The translations under genes were made by a program, and so were the position numbers. From contig NZ_JOFH01000038.1 of assembly GCF_000721235.1 (NCBI RefSeq), positions 1 to 58,492 of the forward strand: a stretch of 58,492 bases of DNA. The letters run 5' to 3'. Position 1 is the first letter of the stretch, and each line of letters starts with the position of its first letter. The DNA is from Streptomyces olivaceus. Lineage in GTDB: Bacteria > Actinomycetota > Actinomycetes > Streptomycetales > Streptomycetaceae. Under the pieces are notes generated by a model. The model was given only the letters and a program-made list of their open reading frames with translations, did not search any database and had not been told where the DNA came from. This document shows, piece by piece, positions 42,053 to 51,527 of this stretch.

Positions 42053-42500
42053 GTGATCGAATGCGACGAGCGACCGCGTGCTCGGGGCGCCGGTCTTGTG
42101 GTTGCGCCAGATAGCGGCGGGCATGGCGAGGATGCGCCGGGCGACACGGACGGCGACACCCTCGAAGGTCCGTCCGCCGTGCTGTTCCAGGTCCAACTGC
42201 CCCTTGAGGGTGTCGTTCACGGACTCGATCAGCTGCCGCACCGCCTTGAGCAGGCCCTCGCCCTTGCGCTTCTTCTCCCCTTGAACGAGGGCCGCGGCAG
42301 TTCGGCCCCACGCATGACCAGGTCGTTCTCGAACTCCTTGGAGGCGAAGCCCTCGTCCGCGATGATCAGCGGTCCAGGCCAGTCGGCGATCAGGTCTTCA
42401 TCGACGTCGAGCATGGCCTGGAGCACTTCGCGTTCGTCGAGTTTCGGGTTCGCCGGCGCCCACAGGATCGCTCCCGAGCCCACGGAAGCTGACGTCGAGG
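42053..42500 (-). pseudogene. IS982-family transposase remnant, reverse strand
   Basis: Reverse-strand frames read ILWAPANPKLDEREVLQAML and GPLIIADEGFASKEFENDLV, then after a frameshift near 42290 VRQLIESVNDTLKGQLDLEQ and IWRNHKTGAPSTRSLVAFDH. This is the C-terminal half of an IS982 transposase. The N-terminal half is missing. A related fragment of opposite orientation is at 45560-45705. Confidence 0.75.
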
Positions 42501-42907
42501 TCGTCGACGTCCTGTCTGACGACGTCGACCCAGAGGAACGCCGCGCTCTGGTCGAGCGAGAGCAGCAGGACTACTCGGCACCTGGGTCGTGCCGGACATC
42601 AAGCCCCGCGGCGGCCAGGCCGCATACGTGTCGGGGTTGCACCAGAAGCTGTCAGACATCCTCAACGGCTTCCCGCCCGTACTCCCGGCTCGGGGCTGGC
42701 ACCACCTCTTCCCCCAGAGACTTCCACCCTCAAGCAATCACCCATGCTTGGCGCGTGTGCGCGCGGGCGGTCGGTAATTCCGGTCGGCGCGGTGGCATCG
42801 ATGGGATAAGCTGTTCGGGATTTCGCGCGGCAGGTTCTCTGCCGCCCCGCTCGACGCGCTCGGCGTCGACACGCACCGCGTGCCCTACCCGGAAGGAGGC
42901 GAGAGAC

Positions 42908-42982
42908 ATGGACCGTGCTGAATGCGTTGCGGCCATAGTTGCCTCCGGCCGTGTGCCCTCCCTCCTCTGCGGCGCGCGGTAA
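42908..42982 (+). CDS. Putative 24-residue leader peptide of the MFS/FBP operon
   Basis: ATG 42908 follows GGAAGGAGGCGAGAGAC, one of the strongest ribosome-binding sites in the window. It encodes MDRAECVAAIVASGRVPSLL then CGAR and a TAA stop. It is followed within 30 bases by a hairpin and within 110 bases by a terminator-like hairpin, all before the MFS gene. The arrangement fits a ribosome-mediated attenuator. No expression evidence is available from sequence. Confidence 0.5.
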   Translation: MDRAECVAAIVASGRVPSLLCGAR

Positions 42983-43009
42983 CTCTTCCCCCTTCTTTCT
43001 TCTCGTCTT

Positions 43010-43030
43010 CGGCATCTTCCTGAGATGCCG
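43010..43030 (+). promoter_or_regulatory. Hairpin after leader peptide
   Basis: CGGCATC-TTCCTGA-GATGCCG forms a perfect 7-bp stem with a 7-base loop, 28 bases after the leader stop. Could be an anti-terminator or pause structure. Confidence 0.45.
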
Positions 43031-43087
43031 CGTCACGAGACGTCCTGGCCTGCCCGGTTCGTCGCCGCGCGGCCTGCGGGGGCGCGT

Positions 43088-43110
43088 GCCCGAAGACGGG
43101 CCCTTCTTTT
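43088..43110 (+). terminator. Terminator-like hairpin before the MFS gene
   Basis: GCCCG-AAGA-CGGGC is followed directly by CCTTCTTTT. A short GC stem with a U-rich tail is unusual in this GC-rich DNA, and its position between the leader peptide and the MFS gene suggests conditional termination. Bases 43111-43333 hold no gene. Confidence 0.5.
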
Positions 43111-43333
43111 GCTGGTCACCGTGATCTCGGCGCTCTCCGTCTCACGACCAGCAAGAGCGCCGGCGTGAGTGACACGCAGCTGGTGAGGCAGGCCCCGGGT
43201 GCTGTCCGCGGTTCCCGCTGCCCCATCGCCATGCCGTGTCCCCGTGCTGCGTACACCGGCCCGTCGTCACCACTGCGACCGTCCCTGGCCGGCTGTCTCG
43301 ACAGCACTTCGACACGAAATGTGCGCAATCGCC

Positions 43334-44899
43334 ATGAGCAAGAAACATCCCGGAGGGGAATCCCTCCCTTCCACCCCTTCCACGGCCACCGACCGTTCCC
43401 CGGACCGCGAGGTTCCCGCCGCGACTCCCGCACCGAATCCGGCACCGGCACCGGCACCGGATCCGAAGCGCTGGTGGGCGCTGGCCGTCATCGCCCTCGC
43501 CCAGCTGATGGTGATCCTTGACGGCACCATCGTGAACATCGCGCTGCCCTCCGCCCAGCACGCTCTCGGCATGTCGGACGCCGACCGGCAGTGGGTGATC
43601 ACCGCCTACACGCTGGCCTTCGGCGGGCTGCTGCTGCTCGGCGGCCGGATCGCCGATCTGGTGGGCCGCAAGCGCACCTTCGTCATCGGCCTGGCCGGGT
43701 TCGCCGCGGCCTCCGCGCTGGGCGGCGCGGCGGCCGGTCCCGGGATGCTGTTCGCGGCGCGGGCCCTGCAAGGTGCGTTCGCGGCGGTCCTGGCGCCCTC
43801 GGCCCTGTCGCTGCTGACGACGACGTTCACCGACCCCAAGGAGCGGGCCAGGGCGTTCGGGGTCTACGGTGCGCTGGCCGGCGGCGGCAGCGCGGTCGGG
43901 CTGATCGTGGGCGGTCTGCTGACCGAGTACCTGAACTGGCGCTGGTCCCTGTACGTCAACGTGCCCATCGCGCTGGCCGCCCTGCTCGGCGCACCGGCCT
44001 TCCTGCGCGACCGCTCCGGCCGCCGGGGCGGGCACCTGGACGTGCCGGGCGCGCTCCTGGGCTGCGGCGGGCTCGTCGCCCTCGTGTACGGCTTCAGCGA
44101 GGCCGAACCTCGCGGCTGGACCAGCCCGTCGGTGCTCACGCTGCTCGTGGCCGGCGTGATCTTGCTCGTCGCCTTCGTGTGGTGGCAGAGCCGCGCGGCG
44201 AGCCCGCTGCTGCCGCTGCGCATCGTCAAGGACCGTGTCCGGGCCGGATCGCTCGCGACGATGGGCTTGGCCACGATCGGCATGTTCGGCGTCTTCCTGT
44301 TCCTGACGTACTACCTGCAGGTCGTCCTCGGCTACCCGCCGGTGCGGACGGGCCTGGCCTTCGTGCCGATTTCGGCCGGCATCGTCATCGGCGCGACCCA
44401 GATCGCGGCCCGCCTGCTGCCACGCACGGCGCCGCGCACCTTGATGTCGTCCGGCATGGTGCTGGCCGCCACCGGCATGGTGCTGCTCAGCAGCCTGACC
44501 GTGCATGCGCAGTACGTCCCGCACGTGCTGCCCGCCCTGCTGCTGCTCGGTCTGGGCATGGGCCTGACCTTCATGCCGGTCTACGCGACGGCCACCGCCG
44601 GCGTGCCCGCGCAGGACGCCGGTGTGGCCTCGGCTGTCCTCAACACCGTTCAGCAGATGGGCGCTTCGCTGGGCACCGTACTGCTCAACACCATCGCCAC
44701 CGGCGCCACCAGCCGTTACGTCCACTCGCACGTGCACGATCCGGGCCACAGCGGCGCGACCCTCAACGAAGGCATGGTGCACGGCTTCTCCGTCGCCTAC
44801 TGGTGCTCGGCGGGCGTCCTGCTGCTCGCCGCCCTGGTCGCGGGCGTCACCGTACGGCCCAAGACACCGAAGCACGCCGGAAACGACGCACCGGCCTAG
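43334..44899 (+). CDS. MFS drug exporter (DHA2, 14-TM type)
   Basis: About 521 residues from ATG 43334; ATG 43319 is an alternative, and neither has a good RBS. A disordered Pro-rich leader precedes WWALAVIALAQLMVILDGTI, with the DHA2 motif VNIALPSAQHALG. Motif A is GGRIADLVGRKRTF. About fourteen helices follow, ending LLLAALVAGVTV. Exporters of this type expel drugs or endogenous metabolites by proton antiport. Its downstream partner is an FBP-domain protein, and the upstream leader and hairpins suggest induction by ribosome stalling. Confidence 0.9.
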   Translation: MSKKHPGGESLPSTPSTATDRSPDREVPAATPAPNPAPAPAPDPKRWWALAVIALAQLMVILDGTIVNIALPSAQHALGMSDADRQWVITAYTLAFGGLLLLGGRIADLVGRKRTFVIGLAGFAAASALGGAAAGPGMLFAARALQGAFAAVLAPSALSLLTTTFTDPKERARAFGVYGALAGGGSAVGLIVGGLLTEYLNWRWSLYVNVPIALAALLGAPAFLRDRSGRRGGHLDVPGALLGCGGLVALVYGFSEAEPRGWTSPSVLTLLVAGVILLVAFVWWQSRAASPLLPLRIVKDRVRAGSLATMGLATIGMFGVFLFLTYYLQVVLGYPPVRTGLAFVPISAGIVIGATQIAARLLPRTAPRTLMSSGMVLAATGMVLLSSLTVHAQYVPHVLPALLLLGLGMGLTFMPVYATATAGVPAQDAGVASAVLNTVQQMGASLGTVLLNTIATGATSRYVHSHVHDPGHSGATLNEGMVHGFSVAYWCSAGVLLLAALVAGVTVRPKTPKHAGNDAPA

Positions 44900-44953
44900 C
44901 CAGCCGGAGCCGTGTCCCGCCACCGTCCACCTCACACCCTCGAAGGACCCTCC

Positions 44954-45451
44954 ATGAAACCCCTGACCGAGCACGACATCCGTACCTCGTTCGTCAACTG
45001 CTCGAAGGGCGCGGCCAAACGCCTCCCCCTGCCCAAGAACCTGGCGGACCTCGACCACTGGGACGACCTGGACTTCCTGGGCTGGTTCGATCTGTCCGCG
45101 CCCGATCGCAGCTATCTCGTCGTCGAACGCGCCGACGAACTCGTCGGCCTGTCCCTGCGCGGCGCCTCCGGCAGCCGCGGCTTCCTGCGCCGCAGCATGT
45201 GCTCGCTGTGCCTGACCACGCATCCCGGCAGCGGCGTCTCCCTCATGACCGCCCCCAAGGCAGGCCCGGCCGGCCGCGCAGGCAACTCGGTGGGCCTCTA
45301 CATCTGCGCCGACCTGGACTGCTCGTTGTACGTACGGGGCAGGAAGAAGGCGGCACCGGGCGGGCGCATGGAGGAGTCCCTCACTGTCGAGCTGCAGATC
45401 GAGCGCCTGCGCGGCAACCTCGACGCGTTCGTGGAGCGGGTCTTCCACTGA
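44954..45451 (+). CDS. FBP-domain protein (EF-G-binding, treble-clef zinc finger)
   Basis: 165 residues from ATG 44954 with GAAGGACCCTCC upstream. It has the FBP-domain order: IRTSFVNCSKGAAKRLPLP, DDLDFLGWFDLSAPDRSYLV and a four-Cys zinc site CSLC with ICADLDC (RRSMCSLCLTT and GLYICADLDCSLYV). The FBP domain is the C-terminal EF-G-binding part of FusB-type fusidic acid resistance proteins, which free EF-G from the ribosome. Actinomycete single-domain versions are less studied. Paired with an MFS exporter it suggests protection against a translation inhibitor. Confidence 0.85.
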   Translation: MKPLTEHDIRTSFVNCSKGAAKRLPLPKNLADLDHWDDLDFLGWFDLSAPDRSYLVVERADELVGLSLRGASGSRGFLRRSMCSLCLTTHPGSGVSLMTAPKAGPAGRAGNSVGLYICADLDCSLYVRGRKKAAPGGRMEESLTVELQIERLRGNLDAFVERVFH

Positions 45452-45456
45452 GACCG

Positions 45457-45492
45457 ACGGGGGCTCGACGGCCATCGTCGCCGAGCCCCCGT
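45457..45492 (+). terminator. Strong terminator after the FBP gene
   Basis: ACGGGGGCTCG at 45457-45467 pairs perfectly with CGAGCCCCCGT at 45482-45492 (11 bp, 14-base loop), six bases after the stop codon. It ends the MFS/FBP operon. Confidence 0.8.
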
Positions 45493-45559
45493 CCGCTCCT
45501 TGAACCGCCGCCTCCTCGCGGCTCCTCCGGTCTTACGCGCCGGACGCACGCCGCCCGGG

Positions 45560-45705
45560 ATGCCGATCCTGTGGGCGTTGGCGAACCCGAAACTCGACGA
45601 ACGCGAAGTGCTCCAGGGCCACGCTCGACGTCGATGAAGACTTGGTCGCCGACCGGCCCGGACCGCTGATCATCGCGGACAAGGGCTTCGCCTCCAACTC
45701 CGGTG
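45560..45705 (+). pseudogene. IS982-family transposase fragment, forward strand
   Basis: Reads MPILWALANPKLDEREVLQ, then one frame over TLDVDEDLVADRPGPLIIAD and KGFASN. One inserted G causes the shift. It is a diverged relative of the reverse-strand remnant at 42053-42500, and the two flank the MFS/FBP operon in opposite orientation. The rest of 45493-45778 holds nothing else. Confidence 0.7.
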
Positions 45706-45778
45706 CAGCGCAAAGCACTTGAGCTCGTCGGGGGTGCGCCCGAGGCACCGGAGGAAGAGCCCTTCACGCAGGGGCCTC

Positions 45779-46903
45779 TCACCCTGGGAGGGTGGCGGTG
45801 ACCATGAGCCCGCCGCGTTCCCGGGGGGCCGCGGTCACATCGCCGTCGTGGGAGCGCGCGATGGCTCGAACGATCGCCAGGCCGAGGCCCGAGCCCCGCT
45901 CGGAGTCGGTGCGGTCCGCTCCCAGGCGGCGGAAGGGCTGGAACAGCGCCTCGATGTCCTGGCAGGCGACCACGGGACCGGTGTTCTCGACCGTGAGGGT
46001 TGCAGCGCCGTGCGGGGTGGTGCGGGTGGTGAGGCGGACCCAGCCGTTCGGTTCGTTGTAGCGGATGGCGTTCTCAAGCAGGTTGTGGATGATGCGCTCC
46101 AGCATCACGGCGTTGCCCGAGGTGGTGGCGGGCCTGGTGTCGAGCCGGAGGCCGATACCTGCTTCGGCTGCCTGTGACTGGTGCAACTCGGCGGTATGAC
46201 GGGCGAGTTCGGTGAGGTCGACGGGTGTCCGGTTGGCGACCTCTGTCTCGCCCTTGGCCAGCGCGAAGAGGCCGTTGATCAGTCTTTCGTTGCGTTCGTT
46301 GACGGCGAGCAGTGAGGTGCCGAGGCGTTTGGTGTCTTCGGTTGCGGTCTTGCGGCGCAGGGCCACCTCGACGAGGGTCCGGTTGATGGCGAGGGGCGTG
46401 CGCAGTTCGTGGGAGGCGTCCGCGATGAAACGCTGCTGGTCCTGGAAGGACTTCTCCAGGCGCCCCATCATCGAGTCGAAGGTGTCGGCGAGCTCAGTGA
46501 CCTCGTCGCGGGGGCCGGTGAAGGCCAGCCGCTCACTGAGGTCGCCGCGGGAGGTGATGCGGCGCGCGGTCTGAGAGATGCGGTTGAGGGGACGCAGCAC
46601 GCGGCCGGCCATCAGGTAGCCGAACAGCGTGGCGACGACGGTGAGCACGCCCAGGGCCAGAGCGCCTTGGCGGAGCAGGGACTGCAGGGTCGCGGCCCGG
46701 TAGCGGTCCTGCAGTTCGCGTAGCTCGGGACTGCCGGCCAGTCCGGCGGCGGGCTCCGACGGGAGGGTGTGGGCGGACGCTTCGGGTACCGGGGCGATCC
46801 CGCCCTCCTTGGTGATCTGCAGGGCCACGCCGTCGAACCGGTCGGTCAGTCCCGCGTCGAGCAGCAGATAGGTCACGCCGAGCAGGATCACGCCGCAGGC
46901 CAT
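45779..46903 (-). CDS. Sensor histidine kinase (HAMP, HisKA, HATPase)
   Basis: 374 residues as written from ATG 46903. One helix LALGVLTVVATLFGYLMAG is followed by HAMP (RVLRPLNRISQTARRI), the H box FIADASHELRTPLAINRTL, N box IIHNLLENAIRYNEPN and G box GSGLGLAIVRAIARSHDG. The N-terminal signal helix continues upstream in this frame (RLPRLPIRVRLTLLYGALF) to a TGA shared with the response regulator, but without a usual start codon. An ATG at 46973 overlaps the regulator stop (ATGA) in a different frame, so a small indel near the start is likely. The kinase may be made truncated. Confidence 0.8.
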   Translation of the reverse strand: MACGVILLGVTYLLLDAGLTDRFDGVALQITKEGGIAPVPEASAHTLPSEPAAGLAGSPELRELQDRYRAATLQSLLRQGALALGVLTVVATLFGYLMAGRVLRPLNRISQTARRITSRGDLSERLAFTGPRDEVTELADTFDSMMGRLEKSFQDQQRFIADASHELRTPLAINRTLVEVALRRKTATEDTKRLGTSLLAVNERNERLINGLFALAKGETEVANRTPVDLTELARHTAELHQSQAAEAGIGLRLDTRPATTSGNAVMLERIIHNLLENAIRYNEPNGWVRLTTRTTPHGAATLTVENTGPVVACQDIEALFQPFRRLGADRTDSERGSGLGLAIVRAIARSHDGDVTAAPRERGGLMVTATLPG

Positions 46904-46969
46904 GAACAGGGCGCCGTACAGGAGCGTGAGCCGGACGCGGATGGGGAGACGCGGCAGCCGCGAGGTGAG

Positions 46970-47626
46970 TCATGGGATCTGGTACCCCGAGCCCGGGACG
47001 GTCTGGATGACCTGCGGCAGCCCGAGTTTCTTGCGCAGTTTCATCACGGTCACGCGGACGACGTTGGTGAACGGATCGATGTGCTCGTCCCAGGCCCGCT
47101 CCAGGAGTTCCTCGGCCGAGACGACCGCGCCGTCCGCCCGCAGCAGTTCCAGCAGGACGGCGAATTCCTTGCGTGCGAGGGATACGTAGTGGCCGTCGCG
47201 GTAGACCTCGCGGCGGGCCGTCTCCACCCGCAGGCCGGCCCGTTCGTAGGTGGGCGGGCCCGCGGGCTGGGCGCGGCGGGCCAGGGCGTGGACGCGGGCG
47301 ACGAGCTCCTCGAAGGCGAAGGGTTTGGTGAGGTAGTCGTCGGCTCCGATGGCGAGGCCCTCGATGCGGGAGGGCACATCGGAGGCGGCGGTGACCATGA
47401 GGATGCGGGTGCGGTCGCCGGATTCGACGACGGCCCGGCACACCTCGTCGCCGTGTACGACGGGCAGATCGCGGTCCAGGAGGAGCACGTCGTAGTCGTT
47501 CACGGCAAGGCGTTCCAGAGCGGAATCCCCGTCGTGCACGACGTCGACGGCGAACGCCTCCTCACGCAGCCCCTCGGCGACGGCGTCGGCCAGCATCCGC
47601 TCGTCCTCGGCGATCAGCACTCTCAT
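46970..47626 (-). CDS. OmpR-family response regulator
   Basis: 218 residues from ATG 47626. Receiver: MRVLIAEDERMLADAVAEGL (acidic pair), phosphoacceptor Asp in DVLLLDRDLPVVHG, Thr in LMVTAASD and Lys in YLTKPFAFEELVARV. Winged-helix DNA-binding domain: EFAVLLELLRADGAVVSAEE and NVVRVTVMKLRKKLG, with VPGSGYQIP at the end. It should activate the divergent lipoprotein/efflux operon starting at 47757. The 130 bases between them are the likely target. Confidence 0.92.
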   Translation of the reverse strand: MRVLIAEDERMLADAVAEGLREEAFAVDVVHDGDSALERLAVNDYDVLLLDRDLPVVHGDEVCRAVVESGDRTRILMVTAASDVPSRIEGLAIGADDYLTKPFAFEELVARVHALARRAQPAGPPTYERAGLRVETARREVYRDGHYVSLARKEFAVLLELLRADGAVVSAEELLERAWDEHIDPFTNVVRVTVMKLRKKLGLPQVIQTVPGSGYQIP

Positions 47627-47756
47627 GATCCCCAGAGTGCCAGAGGCCGGGATAACCAGGACGTAACCGCCCGCGGTTACGGAGGGGATACCGGGCCCCG
47701 CCTCTACTGGTCCCCGACGCCGGGAGAGACCCGGCACAGAAGGGACTGCCGAGCGC

Positions 47757-48269
47757 ATGCGTACCGTTTCACGCACCAACTGGGGGCTGCTGGCTGCCAT
47801 ACCGCTGCTGAGCCTGAGCCTGGCCGCCTGCGGGGGCGGCACCGGCGGGAACGACGACGTCGCGTCGGCCGGCGGCGACAAGAAGGGGGGCGGGCAGCAG
47901 CTCACGCCCGCGGAGAAGACCAAGAAGTACAACGCCTGCCTGGCCGAGCGGGGCGTGGCGCCGGGGAGCGGGAAGGCCGGCGAGGACGCGCCCACGCAGA
48001 CCGCGTCGCCGGAGGAGGTGCAGGCCGCGCTCGCGGCGTGCAAGGAGTTCGCGCCCACCGCGCAGGACATGCAGCAGGCACCGAAACCTGACGCGAAGCA
48101 GCTTGAGCAGGCGCGCGAATACGTCAAGTGCCTGCGGGCCAACGGCTATGACGCCCCGGATCCCGACCCGGAGACAGGCGGCATGCCGCTCGACCAGGAC
48201 GCGAACATGGACAAGCTGCAGGCGGCCGCCGAGAAGTGCAAGGACGTCAACCCCGCGGCCCAGCGGTGA
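47757..48269 (+). CDS. Secreted lipoprotein
   Basis: 170 residues from ATG 47757. The signal peptide LLAAIPLLSLSLAACGGG ends in a lipobox (LAAC). The mature part has Cys in KYNACLAERG, AALAACKEF, VKCLRAN and AEKCKDV, helical and acidic, with the KYxxCLxxxGV pattern repeated (KYNACLAERGVAP and EYVKCLRANGYDAP). Lipoproteins of this sort regularly precede MacB-type efflux sets in Streptomyces; the repeats probably bind a ligand or contact the adaptor. First gene of a four-gene operon. Confidence 0.85.
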   Translation: MRTVSRTNWGLLAAIPLLSLSLAACGGGTGGNDDVASAGGDKKGGGQQLTPAEKTKKYNACLAERGVAPGSGKAGEDAPTQTASPEEVQAALAACKEFAPTAQDMQQAPKPDAKQLEQAREYVKCLRANGYDAPDPDPETGGMPLDQDANMDKLQAAAEKCKDVNPAAQR

Positions 48270-48283
48270 CAGGCGAGACCGAC

Positions 48284-49501
48284 ATGACGCACACACCCGA
48301 ATCCACCGGCGACGAGACGACCCGGATGCACCGGTTTCCCTCTCAACCGGACCCGGTAAAGGATCCGTCAGGGGCCTCGGCGGGCAGGTCACCAGACGGC
48401 CCGCGGTACGCCCCACCGCGTCGCCGCCGTGCCCGTACCACCGCCGCGCTGATCGCCCTCGCGGTCGTCCTCAGCGGGGCCGGCGTGGCGGCGTACGGCT
48501 TCGGCGGCGGCAACGGCAAGAAGTCCGAAAAGGGCAGCGGTCTGCCGCCGGCGACCGCACTGGTGACCCGCTCCGACCTCGCTCAGCAGGACACCGTCAC
48601 CGGCAGCCTCGGCTACGGCGACAAGCAGCCCCTGACCAGCGGCGCGTCGGGCACCGTGATCTGGCTGCCGAAGCTCGGTGCCACCATCAAGCAGGGCCAG
48701 AACGCGCTCAAGGCCGACGGTCGGCCCATCCCCCTCATCTACGGCGACACACCTCTCTACCGCGAACTGCGCGCCGGCACGAAAGGCCCCGACGTCGCCG
48801 AGGTGGAACGGGTCCTGGCCGCCCTCGGTTACACCGGCTTCACCGCCGACGAGGAGTACTCCGACCAGACCGCGGCGGCCGTCAAGCGCTGGCAGAAGCA
48901 CCTCGGAGTGCCACAGACGGGCACGGTCAAGCCCGCGGACCTGGTCGTTGCCGACGGTGAGATACGCGTCACCGGCCAGGAGGTGAAGAAGGGCCAGATA
49001 CTCCAGCCCGGCTCCCCCGTGCTGACGTACACCGGCACCAGCCGGCTTGTCGCCATCGACCTCGACGCGAAGAAGCAGAAACTCGTCCGCCGTGGCGACA
49101 AGGTCACCGTCGTCCTGCCCGACGGTGCACACGCGGCCGGGACCATCACCTCCGTCGGCAAGGTCGCCAGCACCGAAGGCGGGGACGGCGCTCCGGGAGA
49201 GGGCGACGGCAAGACCGTCATCAAGGTCACGGTCCAGATCGACAAGAAGGACAGGGGAAAGCTCGGCAGCTACGACGGCGCGCCCGTCGATGTGGAGATC
49301 ACCTCCGCGGAGAAGAAGAACGTGCTGACCGTGCCCATCTCCGCGCTCCTCGCGCTGTCGGAGGGCGGATACGGCGTCCAGGTCGTCAAGGACTCCGTCA
49401 GCAGCACGGTCGCGGTGGTGACCGGCATGTTCGCGAACGGCCGGGTCGAGATCACCGGCGCCGGCTTGAAGGCGGGCGACAAGGTCGGGGTGCCGCGATG
49501 A
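48284..49501 (+). CDS. Efflux adaptor with peptidoglycan-binding domain
   Basis: 405 residues from ATG 48284. After a cytoplasmic leader there is one membrane helix ([20 protein letters not shown]). A PG_binding_1 domain follows at about 165-230: [20 protein letters not shown] and [19 protein letters not shown]. HlyD-like barrel strands come after that ([20 protein letters not shown] and [15 protein letters not shown]). This is the actinobacterial version of a MacA-type adaptor linked to the cell wall. It overlaps the ATPase gene by four bases. Confidence 0.88.
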   Translation: MTHTPESTGDETTRMHRFPSQPDPVKDPSGASAGRSPDGPRYAPPRRRRARTTAALIALAVVLSGAGVAAYGFGGGNGKKSEKGSGLPPATALVTRSDLAQQDTVTGSLGYGDKQPLTSGASGTVIWLPKLGATIKQGQNALKADGRPIPLIYGDTPLYRELRAGTKGPDVAEVERVLAALGYTGFTADEEYSDQTAAAVKRWQKHLGVPQTGTVKPADLVVADGEIRVTGQEVKKGQILQPGSPVLTYTGTSRLVAIDLDAKKQKLVRRGDKVTVVLPDGAHAAGTITSVGKVASTEGGDGAPGEGDGKTVIKVTVQIDKKDRGKLGSYDGAPVDVEITSAEKKNVLTVPISALLALSEGGYGVQVVKDSVSSTVAVVTGMFANGRVEITGAGLKAGDKVGVPR

Positions 49502-50211
49502 ACCACAACGTCGTACGCCTCGACCACATCACCCGCTCGTACGCCGGCGGCGTCACCGCCCTCGACGGCGTCTCGCTCGACATCCGCCGCGGCGAGCTGG
49601 TCGCCATCGTCGGGCCCTCCGGGTCGGGCAAGTCGACCCTGCTCAACATGATCGGCAGCCTGGACCGGCCCAGCAGCGGCACCGTCACCGTCGACGGCCA
49701 CGACATCGCCGGCCTGGGCGACCGGGAGCTGTCCGCGCTGCGCGCGCTCAGCATCGGCTTCATCTTCCAGCACTTCCACCTCACCGCGGGCGTACGGGCC
49801 CTCGACAACGTCGCCGAGGGCCTGCTGTACGCGGGCATCCCGCTCGCGGAACGCCGCCGCGCGGCCCGCAACGCCCTGGAGCGAGTCGGCCTGGGCCACC
49901 GGGTGTACCACCGGCCGCACGAGCTGTCCGGCGGGGAGAAGCAGCGCGTCGCGATCGCCCGCGCCCTGGTCGGCGGGCCGAGCCTGCTCCTCGCGGACGA
50001 GCCGACCGGCGCCCTGGACTCCCACTCCGGCACCACCGTGATGAACCTGCTGCGCGCCCTGAACGCCGACGGCACCACCGTCGTGATCATCACCCATGAC
50101 CGGGAGATCGCGGCCTCGCTGCCCCGCCAGGTCCACGTTCGCGACGGGCGCATCGTGTACGACTCCGCCCAGAACGCCCAGGGCGACGTTCAGGCGGTGT
50201 CCGCGTGCTGA
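49498..50211 (+). CDS. MacB/LolD-type ABC transporter ATPase
   Basis: 237 residues. Walker [22 protein letters not shown]-loop FIFQHFHLT, signature [19 protein letters not shown], Walker [13 protein letters not shown] and H-loop VVIITHD are complete. ATGA overlap with the adaptor and seven-base overlap with the permease show one operon. Type VII ABC systems move substrates from the outer leaflet or periplasm by mechanotransmission; in Streptomyces they often export antibiotics or lipoprotein-bound ligands. Confidence 0.93.
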   Translation: MNHNVVRLDHITRSYAGGVTALDGVSLDIRRGELVAIVGPSGSGKSTLLNMIGSLDRPSSGTVTVDGHDIAGLGDRELSALRALSIGFIFQHFHLTAGVRALDNVAEGLLYAGIPLAERRRAARNALERVGLGHRVYHRPHELSGGEKQRVAIARALVGGPSLLLADEPTGALDSHSGTTVMNLLRALNADGTTVVIITHDREIAASLPRQVHVRDGRIVYDSAQNAQGDVQAVSAC

Positions 50212-51395
50212 AGGTCTCCCGCATGAGCACCCGCGACGTCGTACGCGTCGGCGCCTCTGGGCTGCGCGCCCGCCCGCTGCGGGTCTTCCTCTCCGCGCTT
50301 GGCATCGCCATCGGCATCGCGGCGATGATCGGCGTGGTGGGCATCTCCACCTCCAGCCACGCCGAACTGCAGCGCACTCTCGACCGCCTGGGCACCAACC
50401 TCCTCACCGCGTCCCCCGGCCGAACCTTCACCGGCGGCGAGGCCAAACTCCCCGAGCGTTCCATCGACATGGCGGGCCGGATCGCCCCGGTCGAGTCCGC
50501 AACCGGCACCGGCAAGGTGACGGCGTACGTCTATCGCAACGACCACATCCCGGCCGCCGAGACCGGCAGCATCAACGTCAAGGCCGCCCGCCTCGACCTC
50601 CTGGACACCGTCGGCGGCGCTCTCTCCCGCGGCAACTGGCTCAACGCCGCCACCGCCAAATACCCGGCCGTCGTACTCGGCAGCGGCGCCGCCGACCGCC
50701 TGGGTATCGGGGAAGTCGGCCCGGACACCCGGGTCTGGCTCGGCGGTCAGTGGTTCAGTGTGGTCGGCATCCTCGACGAGGCGCTCCTGGCACCCGAGCT
50801 GAACGACAGCGCGCTCGTCGGCTGGGACGCCGCCAAGCGGTACCTGGACTTCGACGGACACCCCACGACAATCTACGTCCGCACCACAGACAGCGCGGTC
50901 ACGTCCGTACGCGACGTCCTCGCCGCCACCGTCAACCCCGAGGCTCCCACCGAAGTGACCATCAGCCGCCCCTCGGACGCCCTCGCCGCCAAGGGCGCCA
51001 CCGACAAAGCCTTCACGGGCCTGATGCTCGGCCTCGGCGGCGTTGCGCTCCTTGTCGGCGGGGTCGGCGTGGCCAACACCATGGTCATCTCCGTCCTGGA
51101 ACGCCGCGCCGAGATCGGCCTGCGCCGGGCCCTCGGCGCACGGCGAGGCGACATCCGCACCCAATTCCTCGCGGAATCCCAGCTGTTGGCAGGACTCGGC
51201 GGGATCGCCGGAGTCGTCATCGGGGTGGGCGTCACCACCGCGTACGCCGTCGCGCAGGGCTGGCCGGCAGTCGTCCCGGCCTGGGCGATGGCGGGCGGCC
51301 TGCTCGCCACCCTCGCCATCGGGGCCCTGGCCGGCCTGTACCCCGCCGTACGGGCGTCCCGGCTGCCCCCGACGGAGGCGCTGTCCGGGGCCTGA
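50205..51395 (+). CDS. MacB-type ABC transporter permease
   Basis: 396 residues from GTG 50205. The first helix is [21 protein letters not shown] large extracytoplasmic MacB_PCD domain follows ([20 protein letters not shown] to [12 protein letters not shown]), then three helices with FxxL/FtsX features: [40 protein letters not shown] and [20 protein letters not shown]. Standard four-TM layout and length. It ends the operon controlled by the divergent two-component system. Confidence 0.92.
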   Translation: MLKVSRMSTRDVVRVGASGLRARPLRVFLSALGIAIGIAAMIGVVGISTSSHAELQRTLDRLGTNLLTASPGRTFTGGEAKLPERSIDMAGRIAPVESATGTGKVTAYVYRNDHIPAAETGSINVKAARLDLLDTVGGALSRGNWLNAATAKYPAVVLGSGAADRLGIGEVGPDTRVWLGGQWFSVVGILDEALLAPELNDSALVGWDAAKRYLDFDGHPTTIYVRTTDSAVTSVRDVLAATVNPEAPTEVTISRPSDALAAKGATDKAFTGLMLGLGGVALLVGGVGVANTMVISVLERRAEIGLRRALGARRGDIRTQFLAESQLLAGLGGIAGVVIGVGVTTAYAVAQGWPAVVPAWAMAGGLLATLAIGALAGLYPAVRASRLPPTEALSGA

Positions 51396-51527
51396 TCCCA
51401 GGCGGGCACGTCCAAGGTCTGGATGCCCGATCGCGTCGTGCCCGTCCCACTCCGGGGCTTCGATGATCCTGCTCGATACGAACGGAGGCCCGTGTGCCGC
51501 AGCACGAGCTGCGGCGCGCGGTGGGTC

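Noticed and set aside
42560..42900. Coding sequence between the IS982 remnant and the leader peptide
   Set aside because: Forward frames there (such as one starting at 42589) lack family, RBS and codon bias.
43142..45475. 777-codon reverse ORF opposite the MFS and FBP genes
   Set aside because: Low-complexity Gln/His/Arg-rich antisense product typical of high-GC DNA.
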